Assembly: GCA_963753615.1 (NCBI GenBank)
Contig: CAVWCW010000021.1
Span: 62,001-126,000 of the forward strand
Source of the DNA: CAVWCW01 sp963753615
GTDB lineage: Bacteria > Pseudomonadota > Gammaproteobacteria > Chromatiales > Chromatiaceae
Direction: 5' to 3'
Length of the DNA stretch: 64,000 nucleotides
Positions 32,877 through 42,396 of this stretch are shown here, piece by piece; within the stretch, counting starts at the first letter, position 1; each line of letters opens with the position of its first letter. Under the pieces are notes generated by a model. That model made no database searches, had not been told where the DNA came from, and saw only the letters and a list, made by a program, of their open reading frames with translations. A program made the translations under genes and the position numbers.

Positions 32877-33028
32877 GAGAGAATCCCGCTTGCCTTCGTT
32901 GTCATTGGCTAAGAATAGCACAGTACGTGGGGCGGAGCGGAGAAGAAAGCCGGCGCCGATCCCGGGTGGAGCGGGCTCCGGTAACTGATCTCGAGAATGC
33001 ACCCAGCCGGGCGGTTGGAGTAGGAAAA

Positions 33029-33331
33029 ATGAGCAAGATTCATATCAAGAGACAACATCGGGTGCCGCGCGAGGAACTGCGCAAGCGGGTCGAACATCTG
33101 GCCGAGGACCTGAAATCCAGACTCAATGTAGACTATGCCTGGAAGGGCGACTCCCTGCAGTTCAAACGCTCCGGTGCATCGGGCTCCATAGACCTTGCCG
33201 AAGACGTCATCGAGCTAAATATCAAGCTCGGGTTGATGCTCGCCCCGATGAAGGGCAAGATTGAAGAGACGGTCAAGAAGAATCTCGATCTGGCCCTGAC
33301 CGACAAGACTGGTGGCGGCAGCGTCGCCTGA
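33029..33331 (+). CDS. Polyhydroxyalkanoic acid system family protein (first copy)
   Basis: 100-residue protein of the PHA_gran_rgn family (PF09650-like), small basic proteins associated with polyhydroxyalkanoate granules or their regulation. The pattern KIHIKRQHRVPREELRKRVE, DYAWKGDSLQFKRSGASGSI and IKLGLMLAPMKGKIEE is typical. GGAG and AGGA precede the ATG at 33029. A second, clearly related copy is encoded on the minus strand at 47933. No PHA synthase is seen in the window. It may be the first gene of a unit with DUF5132, HMA_2 and zinc ribbon genes. Confidence 0.85.
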   Translation: MSKIHIKRQHRVPREELRKRVEHLAEDLKSRLNVDYAWKGDSLQFKRSGASGSIDLAEDVIELNIKLGLMLAPMKGKIEETVKKNLDLALTDKTGGGSVA

Positions 33332-33353
33332 AGCATGCAGGATTAAAGACCGA

Positions 33354-33644
33354 ATGTTTACCAAGAACGAAGATCTGATGAAGGGCATTGCCCTTGGCTT
33401 GGGAGCCGCGGTGCTGGTGCCGGTGGTGATCACGGCGGTGGCCCCGGTGGTGCGGAGCCTGGCCCGTTCGGCTTTCAAGGCTGGGGTGATGGCCTACGAG
33501 AAGGGTCTGGAGACCACCGAGCGCGTCCACGAGGCGATGGATGATGTGGTCGCCGAGGTCGAGGATGAGTTGGCGGAGGCGCGCGTAGCCGAGCCCATCG
33601 TCAGTGAGGATACCTTCACGCCTGGCCGCGCCGGGGCAGAGTGA
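33354..33644 (+). CDS. DUF5132-like membrane protein
   Basis: 96 residues. One hydrophobic stretch, GIALGLGAAVLVPVVITAVAPVV (about 9-31), is followed by a basic helix (RSLARSAFKAGVMAYEKG) and a long acidic amphipathic helix (HEAMDDVVAEVEDELAEA). This layout matches DUF5132, whose biochemical role is unknown. It starts 22 bases after the PHA-system gene, and its stop overlaps the start of the HMA_2 gene, implying translational coupling. Similar small proteins often accompany P-type ATPases with HMA_2-like domains, and one is encoded 2 kb upstream. Confidence 0.75.
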   Translation: MFTKNEDLMKGIALGLGAAVLVPVVITAVAPVVRSLARSAFKAGVMAYEKGLETTERVHEAMDDVVAEVEDELAEARVAEPIVSEDTFTPGRAGAE

Positions 33645-34177
33645 TGATCCCGCGCGCCCAGATCGTGCACCAGGTGCGTGGGCGCCTGCGGCTGCGCATC
33701 CAGGAACGGCGCAAGGATACCGAGTATTTCGAGACCGTGCGCGAGCATTTGGAAGACCTGCCCGGCGTCGAGTCGGTGCGCGTCAACTCGGTGACCGGCA
33801 GCGTATTACTGCTGCATCCGGAGCTGGACTTCGATCAGCTGGCGCCGCGCCTCTCGGACTCTGAGCTGTTTCAGTTGCTCGCCGGGCCGCCGCCGGAGGT
33901 TCCGGCGTTCGCGCCGCTGCAGAGCGGGCTTGCGGGCATCGATCGGTTGGTCGGCGAGGGCAGCGGCGGTGGCGTCGACCTGCGCACCATCGCTTTCATG
34001 ATCACCATGGGAATGGCGATCCGCCAGGTCATGCGGGGCCAGATCATGGTGCCGGCCTTCACCCTGATGTGGCATGCAATGGATCTGGTGTTTCGAAAAG
34101 CGGGTGAGTCAGGTGAGCCAGGCGAGTCTGACGAGCCTGAAGGTGCTGCGGACGCGGGCGAATATCCACAGGCATGA
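33641..34177 (+). CDS. HMA_2-domain protein with C-terminal hydrophobic segment
   Basis: 178 residues. The N-terminal HMA_2-like domain (about 5-70) has the ferredoxin-like pattern IVHQVRGRLRLRIQE, LPGVESVRVNSVTGSVLL. It lacks a CxxC metal motif. A hydrophobic part (IAFMITMGMAIRQVMRG, VPAFTLMWHAMDLVF; about 122-155) and an acidic tail follow. The same type of N-terminal domain occurs on the P-type ATPase at 28269, so the two may interact. It begins at GTG 33641 or ATG 33644, overlapping the DUF5132 stop. Confidence 0.78.
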   Translation: MMIPRAQIVHQVRGRLRLRIQERRKDTEYFETVREHLEDLPGVESVRVNSVTGSVLLLHPELDFDQLAPRLSDSELFQLLAGPPPEVPAFAPLQSGLAGIDRLVGEGSGGGVDLRTIAFMITMGMAIRQVMRGQIMVPAFTLMWHAMDLVFRKAGESGEPGESDEPEGAADAGEYPQA

Positions 34178-34203
34178 CATTTCCTCAGTCCCAGGAGCCA
34201 GCC

Positions 34204-34812
34204 ATGAACGAATCCGCGGCAAGCGGCACCCAGAGCCAGAGCGAAGAAAAGCGCCGGGAAGAGGAGCTTTCGATCTACGCGAGCCTGCTGCAGAAGGTAA
34301 AGAGCGGCCTCGATGGGGTGACCTCGGTGGTAGACGCGGAGGTGCTCAAGGGCATCATCGACAAGGCCAGCGTTGAACTCAAGGGGGCGGGTGAGTACTC
34401 GGTAGAGGCGGTAACCACGGTCACCGAGCACCTGAAGAAGGATCTGTCCAGCTCGGCTGGGCGTATCAAGCCCCTGTTGGATACGCTGGGCAAGGGCGCC
34501 GAGCAGGCGGTGGAGGCGGTGCATGAGGCGGGGGGCGCCATCTGGTCGCATTTAGCTACAGGCACCGGCGGTTTGTTGGTGGTATGGCGCGACAAGGCCG
34601 GCAACGCCCTGTCCGGACTGCTAGGGGAGGTGTCCGGCTGGAGCGGGTCCCTGGGCCAAGAGATAGACACAGCCCTGACCTACCGCACCGGTGAACTGAC
34701 CTTCGGCGGGCGCTTCGAGTGTAAGGCTTGCGGCAGCCAGATGCAGCTCAAGAAACCCGGTCACCTGCCGCCTTGCCCGAAGTGTCACAAGACGGCATTT
34801 AAGCGCGCTTGA
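34204..34812 (+). CDS. Zinc ribbon-containing protein (DUF1451-like)
   Basis: 202 residues. A charged N-terminus leads into a long helical region rich in alanine, valine and glutamate (about 25-150). The C-terminal zinc ribbon has CKAC and CPKC (FECKACGSQ and PPCPKCHKT). This architecture matches the zinc ribbon-containing DUF1451 group. The ATG at 34204 follows CAGGAG; an earlier in-frame ATG at 34174 overlaps the previous gene. It is the last gene of the PHA/DUF5132/HMA_2 run. Function is unknown. Confidence 0.75.
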   Translation: MNESAASGTQSQSEEKRREEELSIYASLLQKVKSGLDGVTSVVDAEVLKGIIDKASVELKGAGEYSVEAVTTVTEHLKKDLSSSAGRIKPLLDTLGKGAEQAVEAVHEAGGAIWSHLATGTGGLLVVWRDKAGNALSGLLGEVSGWSGSLGQEIDTALTYRTGELTFGGRFECKACGSQMQLKKPGHLPPCPKCHKTAFKRA

Positions 34813-34843
34813 AATCGGCTTCGCTCGACCATCCTTAGAGCCT

Positions 34844-34920
34844 GGCAACTTCCGAACAGACCTTAGACTTCGACCTCCGGCATAGGGCTTTGGCCCGGCA
34901 TGCCCGGCGCAGGTTGGATA
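34844..34920 (-). pseudogene. Remnant of a dsrC/tusE-like gene
   Basis: A run of about 77 bases matches the 3' part of the DsrC-like gene at 50775. It includes the exact stretch GGCAACTTCCGAACAG and a CCCGGCAT-CCCGGCGCAG match. In the coding direction it reads VEV-stop-GLFGSC where the intact gene reads LEVYGLFGSC: the tyrosine codon has become TAA. The flanking 250 bases up to the Hsp70 gene show nothing else recognisable. Confidence 0.7.
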
Positions 34921-35167
34921 TCATGCCGTGGCCGAAACAGGGTAACACTTACACCAAACAGCCTGCGTTTGCGGTTGTTTGACTTCGCCCTTCCAGATCC
35001 TATGGTCCGGCAACCGAATCTAACTACCTCACCGCGTTCCCCCGCCGTTTTCCTGGCCACGGCGGTTTCCGAGTTGTGGCTGGCTCGTTTCGTAATCCAC
35101 GCGGCAGTGTAGCTGCGTCAGACTGAAGGCAAGCATCCTGCCATAGCGGCCTGGCGAAAGATTCGGG

Positions 35168-37956
35168 CTAGTCGATAAGTTTCAGTCCGGCGGGCAGGGA
35201 GTCGCCGATCAGCAGTTTCTGGTCGGCAATATTGAGCTCCAAGGGTTCTCTGACCAGGGCGCCCCAGGCTGACGGGGCTCTGATGGCTTCGAGCTTGTCG
35301 ATGACCTTGTCCCTTACCGCCGAGTCCAAGTCGCGCTCCCGGTCGCCGCTCATGCGAGCCAGCATGACCGCGGCGAAGGCTGCTGGTTTCGATTTCTTCC
35401 AGTCCGCTTGCAAAAGCTGGTGCAGCCAGGCCGTTGCCTCGTCGATCGGGATGACGTTGTGGGAACTGCCGTGAAAAGGTACGCGGGTGCCGATCCGGCC
35501 CACCGCCCACCAGGTCTGAACGTTTTCGGCTGGTTTTCGTAATCGCTCCAGCAGCCACCGGCCCACCTCAACCTTTCGCTCTACCGAAATGTGTTCCAGG
35601 GTGGCCGCCAACCGGACCATGTCGTCGTAGCCCTGCTTCCTGACGCCGGGGGCGCGTTTCTTGGCGCCCTTGCCGGCCGGCTGCAGGTAGAATTCGATGT
35701 CGTCGAGGATTCGAGTCTGCTCTTCTTCCCCCAGACCGCCGGCGGCTCGGCGCCAGAGCGTCCACCATTCGGACCAGTTCTGGCTGGCCTTGGTGTACTG
35801 AATTCCCTGTTCGAAGATTGACCACAGATTGTGGACGCGCCAGTCGTCCAGCGGATAGCCGAACCCGGGGCGCAGAAAGAAGCCGGCCAGGCTGAGCCAC
35901 ACACGCTCGTGATCTGCGGAGCGGCGCCGGCGGCGAGCGCCGTCCCACAATACGCCGTACAGTTCTCTCAACAGGGGTGTATCCCAACCGTCGCGGGGAC
36001 CAAGCAACTTTTCCAGGCTGCTGCGCAGCTGCTTGATCTCTTTCGGGCCGACGGCGTGGGAGCGACCGCCGTACATGCGCTGAATCGTCGCAGCCGCATC
36101 CGTGAATCGGGGCGGGAGGTCGGCGCTGATCGACTCTGCCGCGCCGCCTCCGGCAACTTCTCCGCGTAGCTGGAACTCGAGCCTCCATTTCCGGTCCGGG
36201 TGCGAGACGCTGACGCAATAGATCTCCAGCGTGCCGACGTCGGTCAGCTCGGTGCGGATCTGCACCGGCACTTCGCGACCACCCGCGGTTTCGTCCTCGC
36301 GGATCACTGTGGCGATCGGTGGCAAATGGCGGAACGCCGCATTGTCGATATCCAAAAGCTCCCCGGGCTCGTAGGCCGTATCCGCCGTCGAGGAAACCAG
36401 ATGAAAACGCACCGGCTCTCCGACCCGCAGGGCGAAGGTTCGGCCATCGAGCTGGACCTTTCGTCCGACCTCGGTGTCACGGGGCAACAGGCATACGCCG
36501 CGCTGAGTTTCGCCCCCGTCCTCCACAACCAGTGCATAGCTGCGCGCCGAGCCAGCGGAGATCTTCGGCGCCTTGCCCAGTCGCGCCAATCCGTAGGCCA
36601 CCGCACCGCGCGCCACAGCCGCATCCGGGTTCTCGTTGGTGAGGACCTTGATCGAGGCGCCGCGCCAGCGTTCCAGGACCTCGACCAGCCGGTGGGCCAG
36701 AGGCCCGGCATTGAATACGCCGCCGTTGAGCAACAGGGTGTCGGGAACGGCCAACGACCCCGGCAGGGGTCCGGCCTCCCCCAACGCCGCCCGCGAGGCG
36801 CCCCCGTGGAGGTCGAGAAAGGCCGCGAGGTGACGGGTAACCGCCGGGTCGCTGGCGTAGGGCAGGCCGAACTCGACGATGCCGGCGCGTGCCCGCTGCG
36901 GGTGTTCTTGGGCTTCGACGGTGGGGAAGAATCCGTCAACGACCATTTCGTGGACCTCCGCGCGCTCCAGTTCCACGGATCGCGCCCCGCCGATCAATTT
37001 CGCGCCCGCGCCAAGCACCGTTACCTTGGTCCGCTCCGGCGCATCAGCGGCCAGCAACCGCTCTTTGGCGGTTCGGCATTGCTGGATCAGCTGCGACAGG
37101 CGCGCCCCGCTGAGGCGGCTTCCGTCGGCCGCGATACGTGCCTCGACCAAGTGCGCAAGGCCCAGATCCATGTTATCCCCACCGAGCATGAGGTGGTCGC
37201 CCACCCCGACGCGCTTGAAGCGAGGCCCGCAGTCATCCGACTCGATCCTGATCAGTGTCAGGTCCGTGGTCCCGCCGCCCATGTCGCACACCAGTGCCAG
37301 GCGACGAATCCCGGAGTGTGTCAACCAACTTCCGTTGATGGCGATACATCCAATCGTAGAATGCCGCCTGCGGTTCCTCGATCAGACGCAGGGGCCCGAT
37401 CTTCGCCAACCGGGCGGCTTCCACGGTCAGGCCGCGCGCTGCCTCGTCGAACGAAGCCGGGACAGTGAGGACAAGGTCCTGGGCCTCCAGCGGATCGCGC
37501 GGGAAAGGCTGTGTTCCAGGCCGAGCGGACGTACTGCAGATAGCTGGCGCTGGCCGCCAGCGGCGAGATCTTGGGTACGTCTTCGGGAGCGCCCCAGGGC
37601 AGAATGGATGCGGTGCGGTCAGCCGTCGGGTGCGATAGCCAGCTCTTGGCGCTGGAAACCAGGCGGCCGGGAACCTGGGAGCCCAGTTCGCGAGCCAGAC
37701 TGCCGATGACCGCTTCCTCGATCTGGCCTATGTCTTGCCGCGCCCAGGGGAGACCGATATCCTGAGGTTTCAGTTCGCCGGCGGCCGGGTGGTAGCGCAG
37801 GGACGGCAGCATGGGGCGCTTGGCGATTTCTCCCGGTGCCACCAGTTGCTCTATCTCGAACAGTTCGATCGGGCCGTTGCCGCCCGCTGACTTGTCGGCG
37901 TACGCGACGACCGTGTTGGTCGTCCCGAGATCGATACCTACGACGAAACGAGCCAT
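35168..37956 (-). CDS. Hsp70-family protein with DUF3731-like C-terminus (two frameshifts)
   Basis: Large Hsp70 homologue of about 929 residues. The actin-like ATPase part has VVGIDLGTTNTVVAYAD at the N-terminus, VCDMGGGTTDLTL for phosphate 2, and the adenosine-site-like LLLNGGVFNAG. The long C-terminal half (KEIKQLRSSLEKLLGPRDGW onward) replaces the usual substrate domain and lid and resembles DUF3731. There is no EEVD tail. The frame shifts near 37500 and 37320, but the protein continues in order across both. It begins 13 bases after its Hsp70 neighbour and belongs to the DUF2760-Hsp70-Hsp70 operon. Client proteins are unknown. Confidence 0.85.
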
Positions 37957-37969
37957 CGTCCTCGATCGG

Positions 37970-39805
37970 TTATCCGCGAACGTCGAACTCGACCTTCCAG
38001 CGATCCTCGCCGGTGCGCGGCAGGGCCTCGAGCCGCAGGGTGCCCGCCTCGGTCACTGCGGCGCTCAAGCGCACCGGTACTACGTCGCCGGGCGTACGAT
38101 CTACAGCGGGGAGGGTAGCCTCGATCTCGCCGAGTTCCTGGATTTCCTCGGGCGACCATGACTCCAGGAGCTTGCCGACCTGATCCTGTCGTCTCACGGT
38201 GGAGCCGAAGAAACGAAATCGCACCGGTTCTCCGACCACCAGTCCGAACTCCTGGGGCGGCAGTTCCGCCGCGGTCCCTTCCTCCATGCCGAACGGTGCG
38301 ACGCACAAGGCTTGCACCGGCGGCGCGAGACCGGGTACCGCCGGCATGCTGGTCTCTATCCCCACGTAGTAGGCTTGAGCGGTTCCGCCGCGTATGCGGA
38401 CCCCGCCGCCGCGGCGAACGTAGCCGTAATAGGCCGCCCCTCTCGCCACCGCCAGATCGAGATCGGCGCCGGTCAGCAGCCGTGCAGTCGAAGAGTCCTC
38501 CGATTGCAGCCACTGATTGAGATTCGCCGAAACGCGCTCCACCAACAGCGGTGACTTGAATACGCCGCCGTTGAACAGGACCGCCGTCGGGTGCAGAAAG
38601 GAAGCCCCCGGTGGGAGGGCGCGGGTGAAGCCTTCCAGCTCGGAGGTGGCCTGGGTTTGCCGCCCCAGAAATGCCGCCATGTGGCGCGTGATGGCGGCAT
38701 CCTGGGCGTACGGCAGCCCAAGCTGGGTGAGGCCGGTTCGCGGGCGGGTGGCGGGCCGGGCCGACGCCTCTACCTGCGGGAAGAACCCTTCCAGCAAGGT
38801 GCTTCGGACCTCGTCGCGAGTGAGTTCGGTACGAATCGATCCGCCAATGAGCCGGGATCCCCGACTGGGAACGACTACCGGCACGCTCGCCTGTTCGCTG
38901 TCGTGAAGCAGGGTTTCCTTGGCGGCGCGACAGCCGTGGGTGAGGGCGCGCAATTGCCACGGATCGAGCTGCGTCCCTTGGGCTGCCAGCTTTGCGCCGA
39001 TCACGTGCGCCAGCGCAAGATCCATGTTGTCGCCTCCGAGCAGAATATGGTCGCCGACTGCGATGCGGTGCGGTTCCAGGTTCCCGTCCTTTTCGGTAAT
39101 GGCGATCAGCGAAAGATCCGTTGTACCGCCTCCAACGTCGATGACCAGGATGACATCTCCCGGTTCGACCTGCTTGCGCCACTCTCCCCGCGTCCCTTGA
39201 ATCCAGCTATAGAGCGCAGACTGGGGCTCCTCCAACAGTATCGCCTGATGATAACCGGCGGTTTGAGCGGCTTCGACGGTGAGTTCCCGGGCGGCGGGGT
39301 CGAAGGAAGCGGGAATGGTAATGGTGACTTCTTGACGGTCCAGCGGGGCGTCCGGGTGCTTGTAGTTCCAGGCATCCCGAAAATGCTCGAGGTAGCGTAT
39401 CGACGCCTGAAGCGGGGATACGCGCTCCACCTCCTCCGGCGCGTCGGTTGGAAGAATCGCGGCACGCCGGTCGACGCCGGCATGCGACAGCCAACTCTTG
39501 GCGCTCGAGACCAGGCGGATGGGTGTGAGGGCGCCGCGAGTCCGGGCCAACTCACCGACAGCGAAGCCGGGCTGCTCGCCCCAGGGCAGAGTGAGGTCGC
39601 CGGGGGCCAATTCGGTAGCGTGGGGCAGATAGAGAAACGACGGCAGCAAGGGCAACTCTTCAACCGCTCCCGGGGAGGTCAGTTGAGGAACCGCCAGGAT
39701 GTGCTGGACCGAACTCTCGCCCTCACTCGCTTCGAGGTCGACGTACGAAGCAGCGCAATGAGTGGTCCCCAGATCGATTCCGACGGCATAGCGCGGAGCC
39801 GTCAT
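37970..39805 (-). CDS. Hsp70-family chaperone-like ATPase
   Basis: Intact 611-residue Hsp70 relative. Motifs in order are VGIDLGTTHCAASY (phosphate 1), LVSSAKSWLSH, ITIPASFDPAARELTVEAA, VIDVGGGTTDLSLIA (phosphate 2), and AVLFNGGVFKS near the adenosine site. The C-terminal 150 residues form a short beta-rich domain that lacks the DnaK lid and EEVD. Its ATG overlaps the stop of the DUF2760 gene (ATGA), and the second Hsp70 follows after 13 bases. No J-domain or GrpE gene is present nearby, so this pair may be a self-contained variant system. Confidence 0.9.
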   Translation of the reverse strand: MTAPRYAVGIDLGTTHCAASYVDLEASEGESSVQHILAVPQLTSPGAVEELPLLPSFLYLPHATELAPGDLTLPWGEQPGFAVGELARTRGALTPIRLVSSAKSWLSHAGVDRRAAILPTDAPEEVERVSPLQASIRYLEHFRDAWNYKHPDAPLDRQEVTITIPASFDPAARELTVEAAQTAGYHQAILLEEPQSALYSWIQGTRGEWRKQVEPGDVILVIDVGGGTTDLSLIAITEKDGNLEPHRIAVGDHILLGGDNMDLALAHVIGAKLAAQGTQLDPWQLRALTHGCRAAKETLLHDSEQASVPVVVPSRGSRLIGGSIRTELTRDEVRSTLLEGFFPQVEASARPATRPRTGLTQLGLPYAQDAAITRHMAAFLGRQTQATSELEGFTRALPPGASFLHPTAVLFNGGVFKSPLLVERVSANLNQWLQSEDSSTARLLTGADLDLAVARGAAYYGYVRRGGGVRIRGGTAQAYYVGIETSMPAVPGLAPPVQALCVAPFGMEEGTAAELPPQEFGLVVGEPVRFRFFGSTVRRQDQVGKLLESWSPEEIQELGEIEATLPAVDRTPGDVVPVRLSAAVTEAGTLRLEALPRTGEDRWKVEFDVRG

Positions 39806-40377
39806 AATTCGACCTCGGCAGGCGCCAGGACGCTCACATCGTGGGTCGCCGACAGCTTAGGCAACCGCACAGCAGTCGCGCGCCAGCCACGGTGGGTGAC
39901 GGTGCCCGAAAACGGCGGGTTGCCGACCAGGTTGCCGATAAGGCGCACCGACCCGGCATCGAAGCCTTGCTCCATCGTCACCCGCGCGCCCTCCTGCTCG
40001 GAACGGATGGCCTCGATCGTGATGTATTCTTGCAATGCCTTGCGGCAGCCCTCGTGCACGACCCGGGTCGCCGCGCCGATTTCGGCGTCCGAATAGCCGG
40101 ACACGTCCTCTTCGAGAAAATCCACCAGCCGCCCCTCCTGCTGCAGCAATCCGAGTAGCTGCAGGGCCGCCTCGGGACCGGCCTCCTTGAGCAATGCAGG
40201 CGCGCCCGGCTCTGCTGACGGAGGCGCTTTCGCGGCGTCCCCAGCGCTGTCAGGCTGGCTGGCGGGGTATGCCAATGGACGCACGGCGGAGGCAAAGGCC
40301 GGGTCGAAAAGGATTCGGAAAAAGGTGGAAAACGCCAACGAAATCCGTGCGGAAAGGGACAGGTTGTTGTTCGGCAT
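39802..40377 (-). CDS. DUF2760 protein
   Basis: 191 residues. A short hydrophobic N-terminus (LSLSARISLAFSTFFRILF) is followed by a proline/alanine linker. The conserved domain has LLGLLQQEGRLVDFLEEDVSGYSDAEIGAATR and VVHEGCRKALQEY. The DUF2760 function is unknown; the family is repeatedly found beside two Hsp70 homologues, as here. The M at 40377 is preferred to the longer frame from 40425 because the family begins with this hydrophobic helix. Its stop overlaps the next start, so the three genes are probably translated together. Confidence 0.85.
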   Translation of the reverse strand: MPNNNLSLSARISLAFSTFFRILFDPAFASAVRPLAYPASQPDSAGDAAKAPPSAEPGAPALLKEAGPEAALQLLGLLQQEGRLVDFLEEDVSGYSDAEIGAATRVVHEGCRKALQEYITIEAIRSEQEGARVTMEQGFDAGSVRLIGNLVGNPPFSGTVTHRGWRATAVRLPKLSATHDVSVLAPAEVEL

Positions 40378-41033
40378 GGATAGAATTCCGAAAGTCGCTT
40401 GAAGTGATGGGCAGTATGCTAACACGGGCGTCAGCCTGAATTGAGAGGGCGGGTTGTGAGGATTCCCGCGGCGCGAGCTTCGAGCGCAGTGATACCGGGC
40501 GTTTTGAGTTGAGAGCTGGCGGCGCTTGGCGAAATGTCGAAAAATGCCATCCGGCTGGAATGCCCGTGCCGCGGCGGCGAGGTGCGCCTGGCGGCATTCG
40601 TCACTGAGGCGGTGTTCCTACAGACCGTTTTCGACCCGCGGCGGCGAGCCTGCCGAAGCGCCCGTAGCCTGGCCGGCGCGAGGGCCGCCCGGCTGGGATG
40701 CAGGGCCCGAACCGGCGCCGGCTTCGAACGGACCGCTCCAGCGGCGCGATACCAAGTCGATCAGTGGATCAGTTGGCGCGGAGGGCAGGCGCCAAGGCGG
40801 CCCCGAACGCTTTCCGGGTTCGTTTTGCTGCCACAAATTGCTCCAAACGACCATCTGTTCGAGAGGGTCTTGCAGCCGGAGATTGGCCAAGGGGGTGAAT
40901 TCTGGTCGAGTGGATGCGCCTTGCACGATTGCTGTGCCTAGGCTATCGTGGCCTTCGATACGCACAGAAGTGTCTGAAATTTAATGAATTTGTCATCAAT
41001 CTGTAGCATCGCGCAACCGCAGGTAAGGTTCCC
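40378..41033. other. Spacer with one doubtful minus-strand ORF (40618-40965)
   Basis: The 656 bases between DUF2760 and the antiporter contain overlapping ORFs on both strands. The best is a minus-strand frame of 115 codons (MRIEGHDSLGTAIVQGAS at its start). It has no recognisable domain and a proline-rich end, so it is not called a gene. The promoters of the two flanking genes presumably lie here. Confidence 0.35.
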
Positions 41034-42026
41034 TTGATAGTCTGGCTGCAATTCGCTATCTGCTTGGCCCTGATCGGTGTCGCCGGGGTAAAACTCACAC
41101 GCTATGGTGATGCCATAGCCGACAAGACCGGCTTGGGACGCACCTGGGTTGGGGTGTTAATGCTGGCTTCGGTGACTTCCTTACCGGAGTTGGCGACGGG
41201 GATCAGTTCAGTCACGGCGGCGGATGTGCCCGATATCGCGGTTGGCGACGTCCTCGGAAGCTGTGTTTTCAATCTCCTGATACTTGCCGCCCTGGATGTA
41301 ATGAATCGCCGCGCTTCGATCTATCGGGAAGCCAGCCAGGGCCACATCCTATCGTCCGGCTTTGGAATCATACTGTTGGGGGTGATCGGACTGGGGATCG
41401 TGATGTCTGTAGACGGCCACCCGCTGGCATTGGGACATGTGGGATTGTTCAGCGTGTTGCTGATGGTGCTCTACGTCGTCGCTATGCACACGGTGTTTCG
41501 GTACGAGATGAAACAGGTCGGCGATTTCGCGGAACGGGAGCCGGACAAGTACCAGGACATCAGTCTACGTCGAACGGTGGTGCGCTATCTGGCGGCCGCC
41601 TTGGTGGTGGTGAGTGCGGGTATCTGGCTGCCTTTTGTGGGTGATGCATTGGCCGAGCAGATGGGTTGGAACGAGAGTTTTGTCGGCACCTTGTTTGTTG
41701 CTGCCGTGACCTCTCTGCCGGAGATGGTCGTAACCGTGGCGGCCGTGCGCTTGGCGGCACTGGATATGGCGGTGGGCAATGTCTTGGGGAGCAACCTGTT
41801 TAATGCGGCAATTATCGCCGTGGACGACCTGTTCTACACCAATGGCCCTTTGTTGGCCTACATCGCCCCGAGTCATGTGGTGTCGGCTTTCACCGCGATA
41901 ATGATGACCGGCGTGGCGGTGGTGGGTTTTCTTTACCGTCCCCACCGCATCCACCATATCATCGGTTGGGCCAGCATGACGATGTTGACGCTCTATCTGT
42001 TCAACACCTATATCCAGTTCCGCTGA
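41034..42026 (+). CDS. CaCA-family sodium/calcium exchanger-like protein
   Basis: Inner-membrane cation/Ca2+ antiporter, about 330 residues with roughly ten helices. Both alpha repeats are clear: ASVTSLPELATGISS with IAVGDVLGSCVFNLL in the first half, and AAVTSLPEMVVTVAA with MAVGNVLGSNLFNAA in the second. These carry the acidic ion ligands in S-L-P-E. It appears to start with TTG at 41034 after AAGG; no ATG suits the first helix better. It is upstream of the second copy of the leader element. Confidence 0.9.
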   Translation: MIVWLQFAICLALIGVAGVKLTRYGDAIADKTGLGRTWVGVLMLASVTSLPELATGISSVTAADVPDIAVGDVLGSCVFNLLILAALDVMNRRASIYREASQGHILSSGFGIILLGVIGLGIVMSVDGHPLALGHVGLFSVLLMVLYVVAMHTVFRYEMKQVGDFAEREPDKYQDISLRRTVVRYLAAALVVVSAGIWLPFVGDALAEQMGWNESFVGTLFVAAVTSLPEMVVTVAAVRLAALDMAVGNVLGSNLFNAAIIAVDDLFYTNGPLLAYIAPSHVVSAFTAIMMTGVAVVGFLYRPHRIHHIIGWASMTMLTLYLFNTYIQFR

Positions 42027-42099
42027 TGCGACCGCCAGGGCGGTGTTGCGTGTAAGCGTACGGAACCACCTGTCCCCTTGGGGAAGGCTAGGAAGTCAC

Positions 42100-42226
42100 A
42101 GAATCTTAATATTAGAGCGGAACCCAGATGCTAGGCTAATGAAGGGGGTGCGTAGTCGCCGCTTAATCGCCGCTGCGAATGCTGGAGCCCAATCGGTCCA
42201 CGGCTCACTTTCTTATAGTCGGTAGC
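42100..42226 (+). promoter_or_regulatory. Conserved non-coding leader element, copy 2
   Basis: Aligns with 28146-28263; the 41-base core here is 42167-42207, differing at six positions, five of them transitions. It sits between the CaCA antiporter and the peptidase remnant. The order relative to the peptidase is reversed compared with copy 1, which argues against a simple block duplication. Confidence 0.6.
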
Positions 42227-42396
42227 GTTGATCATAGCGGCCAGCTCTTGATTTATTCCTGCCTTACAGAAACGAAATCGCCAAGAACTGGAAGATTTCT
42301 ATACAGAAGGTGAGATGGCGAGAGGGTTTCTTGCTCGCCAGTATCTGCATGCGGTGAAGGTGGAACCGGCAGTGTATTGGCGGTCAGTGCGACCCG

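Noticed and set aside
28269..34177. A canonical ferrosome (fez) operon
   Set aside because: The ATPase has PEGLP and not the P1B-type transmembrane metal motif, and the other genes do not match the fez set closely enough to name.
36200..37468. Plus-strand ORF opposite the second Hsp70 gene
   Set aside because: No recognisable protein and low-complexity content; the minus-strand Hsp70 motifs explain the sequence.
40534..40941. Plus-strand ORF MSKNAIRLECPCRGG
   Set aside because: Overlaps an equally open minus-strand ORF, has no ribosome binding site or domain, and shows basic low-complexity sequence.
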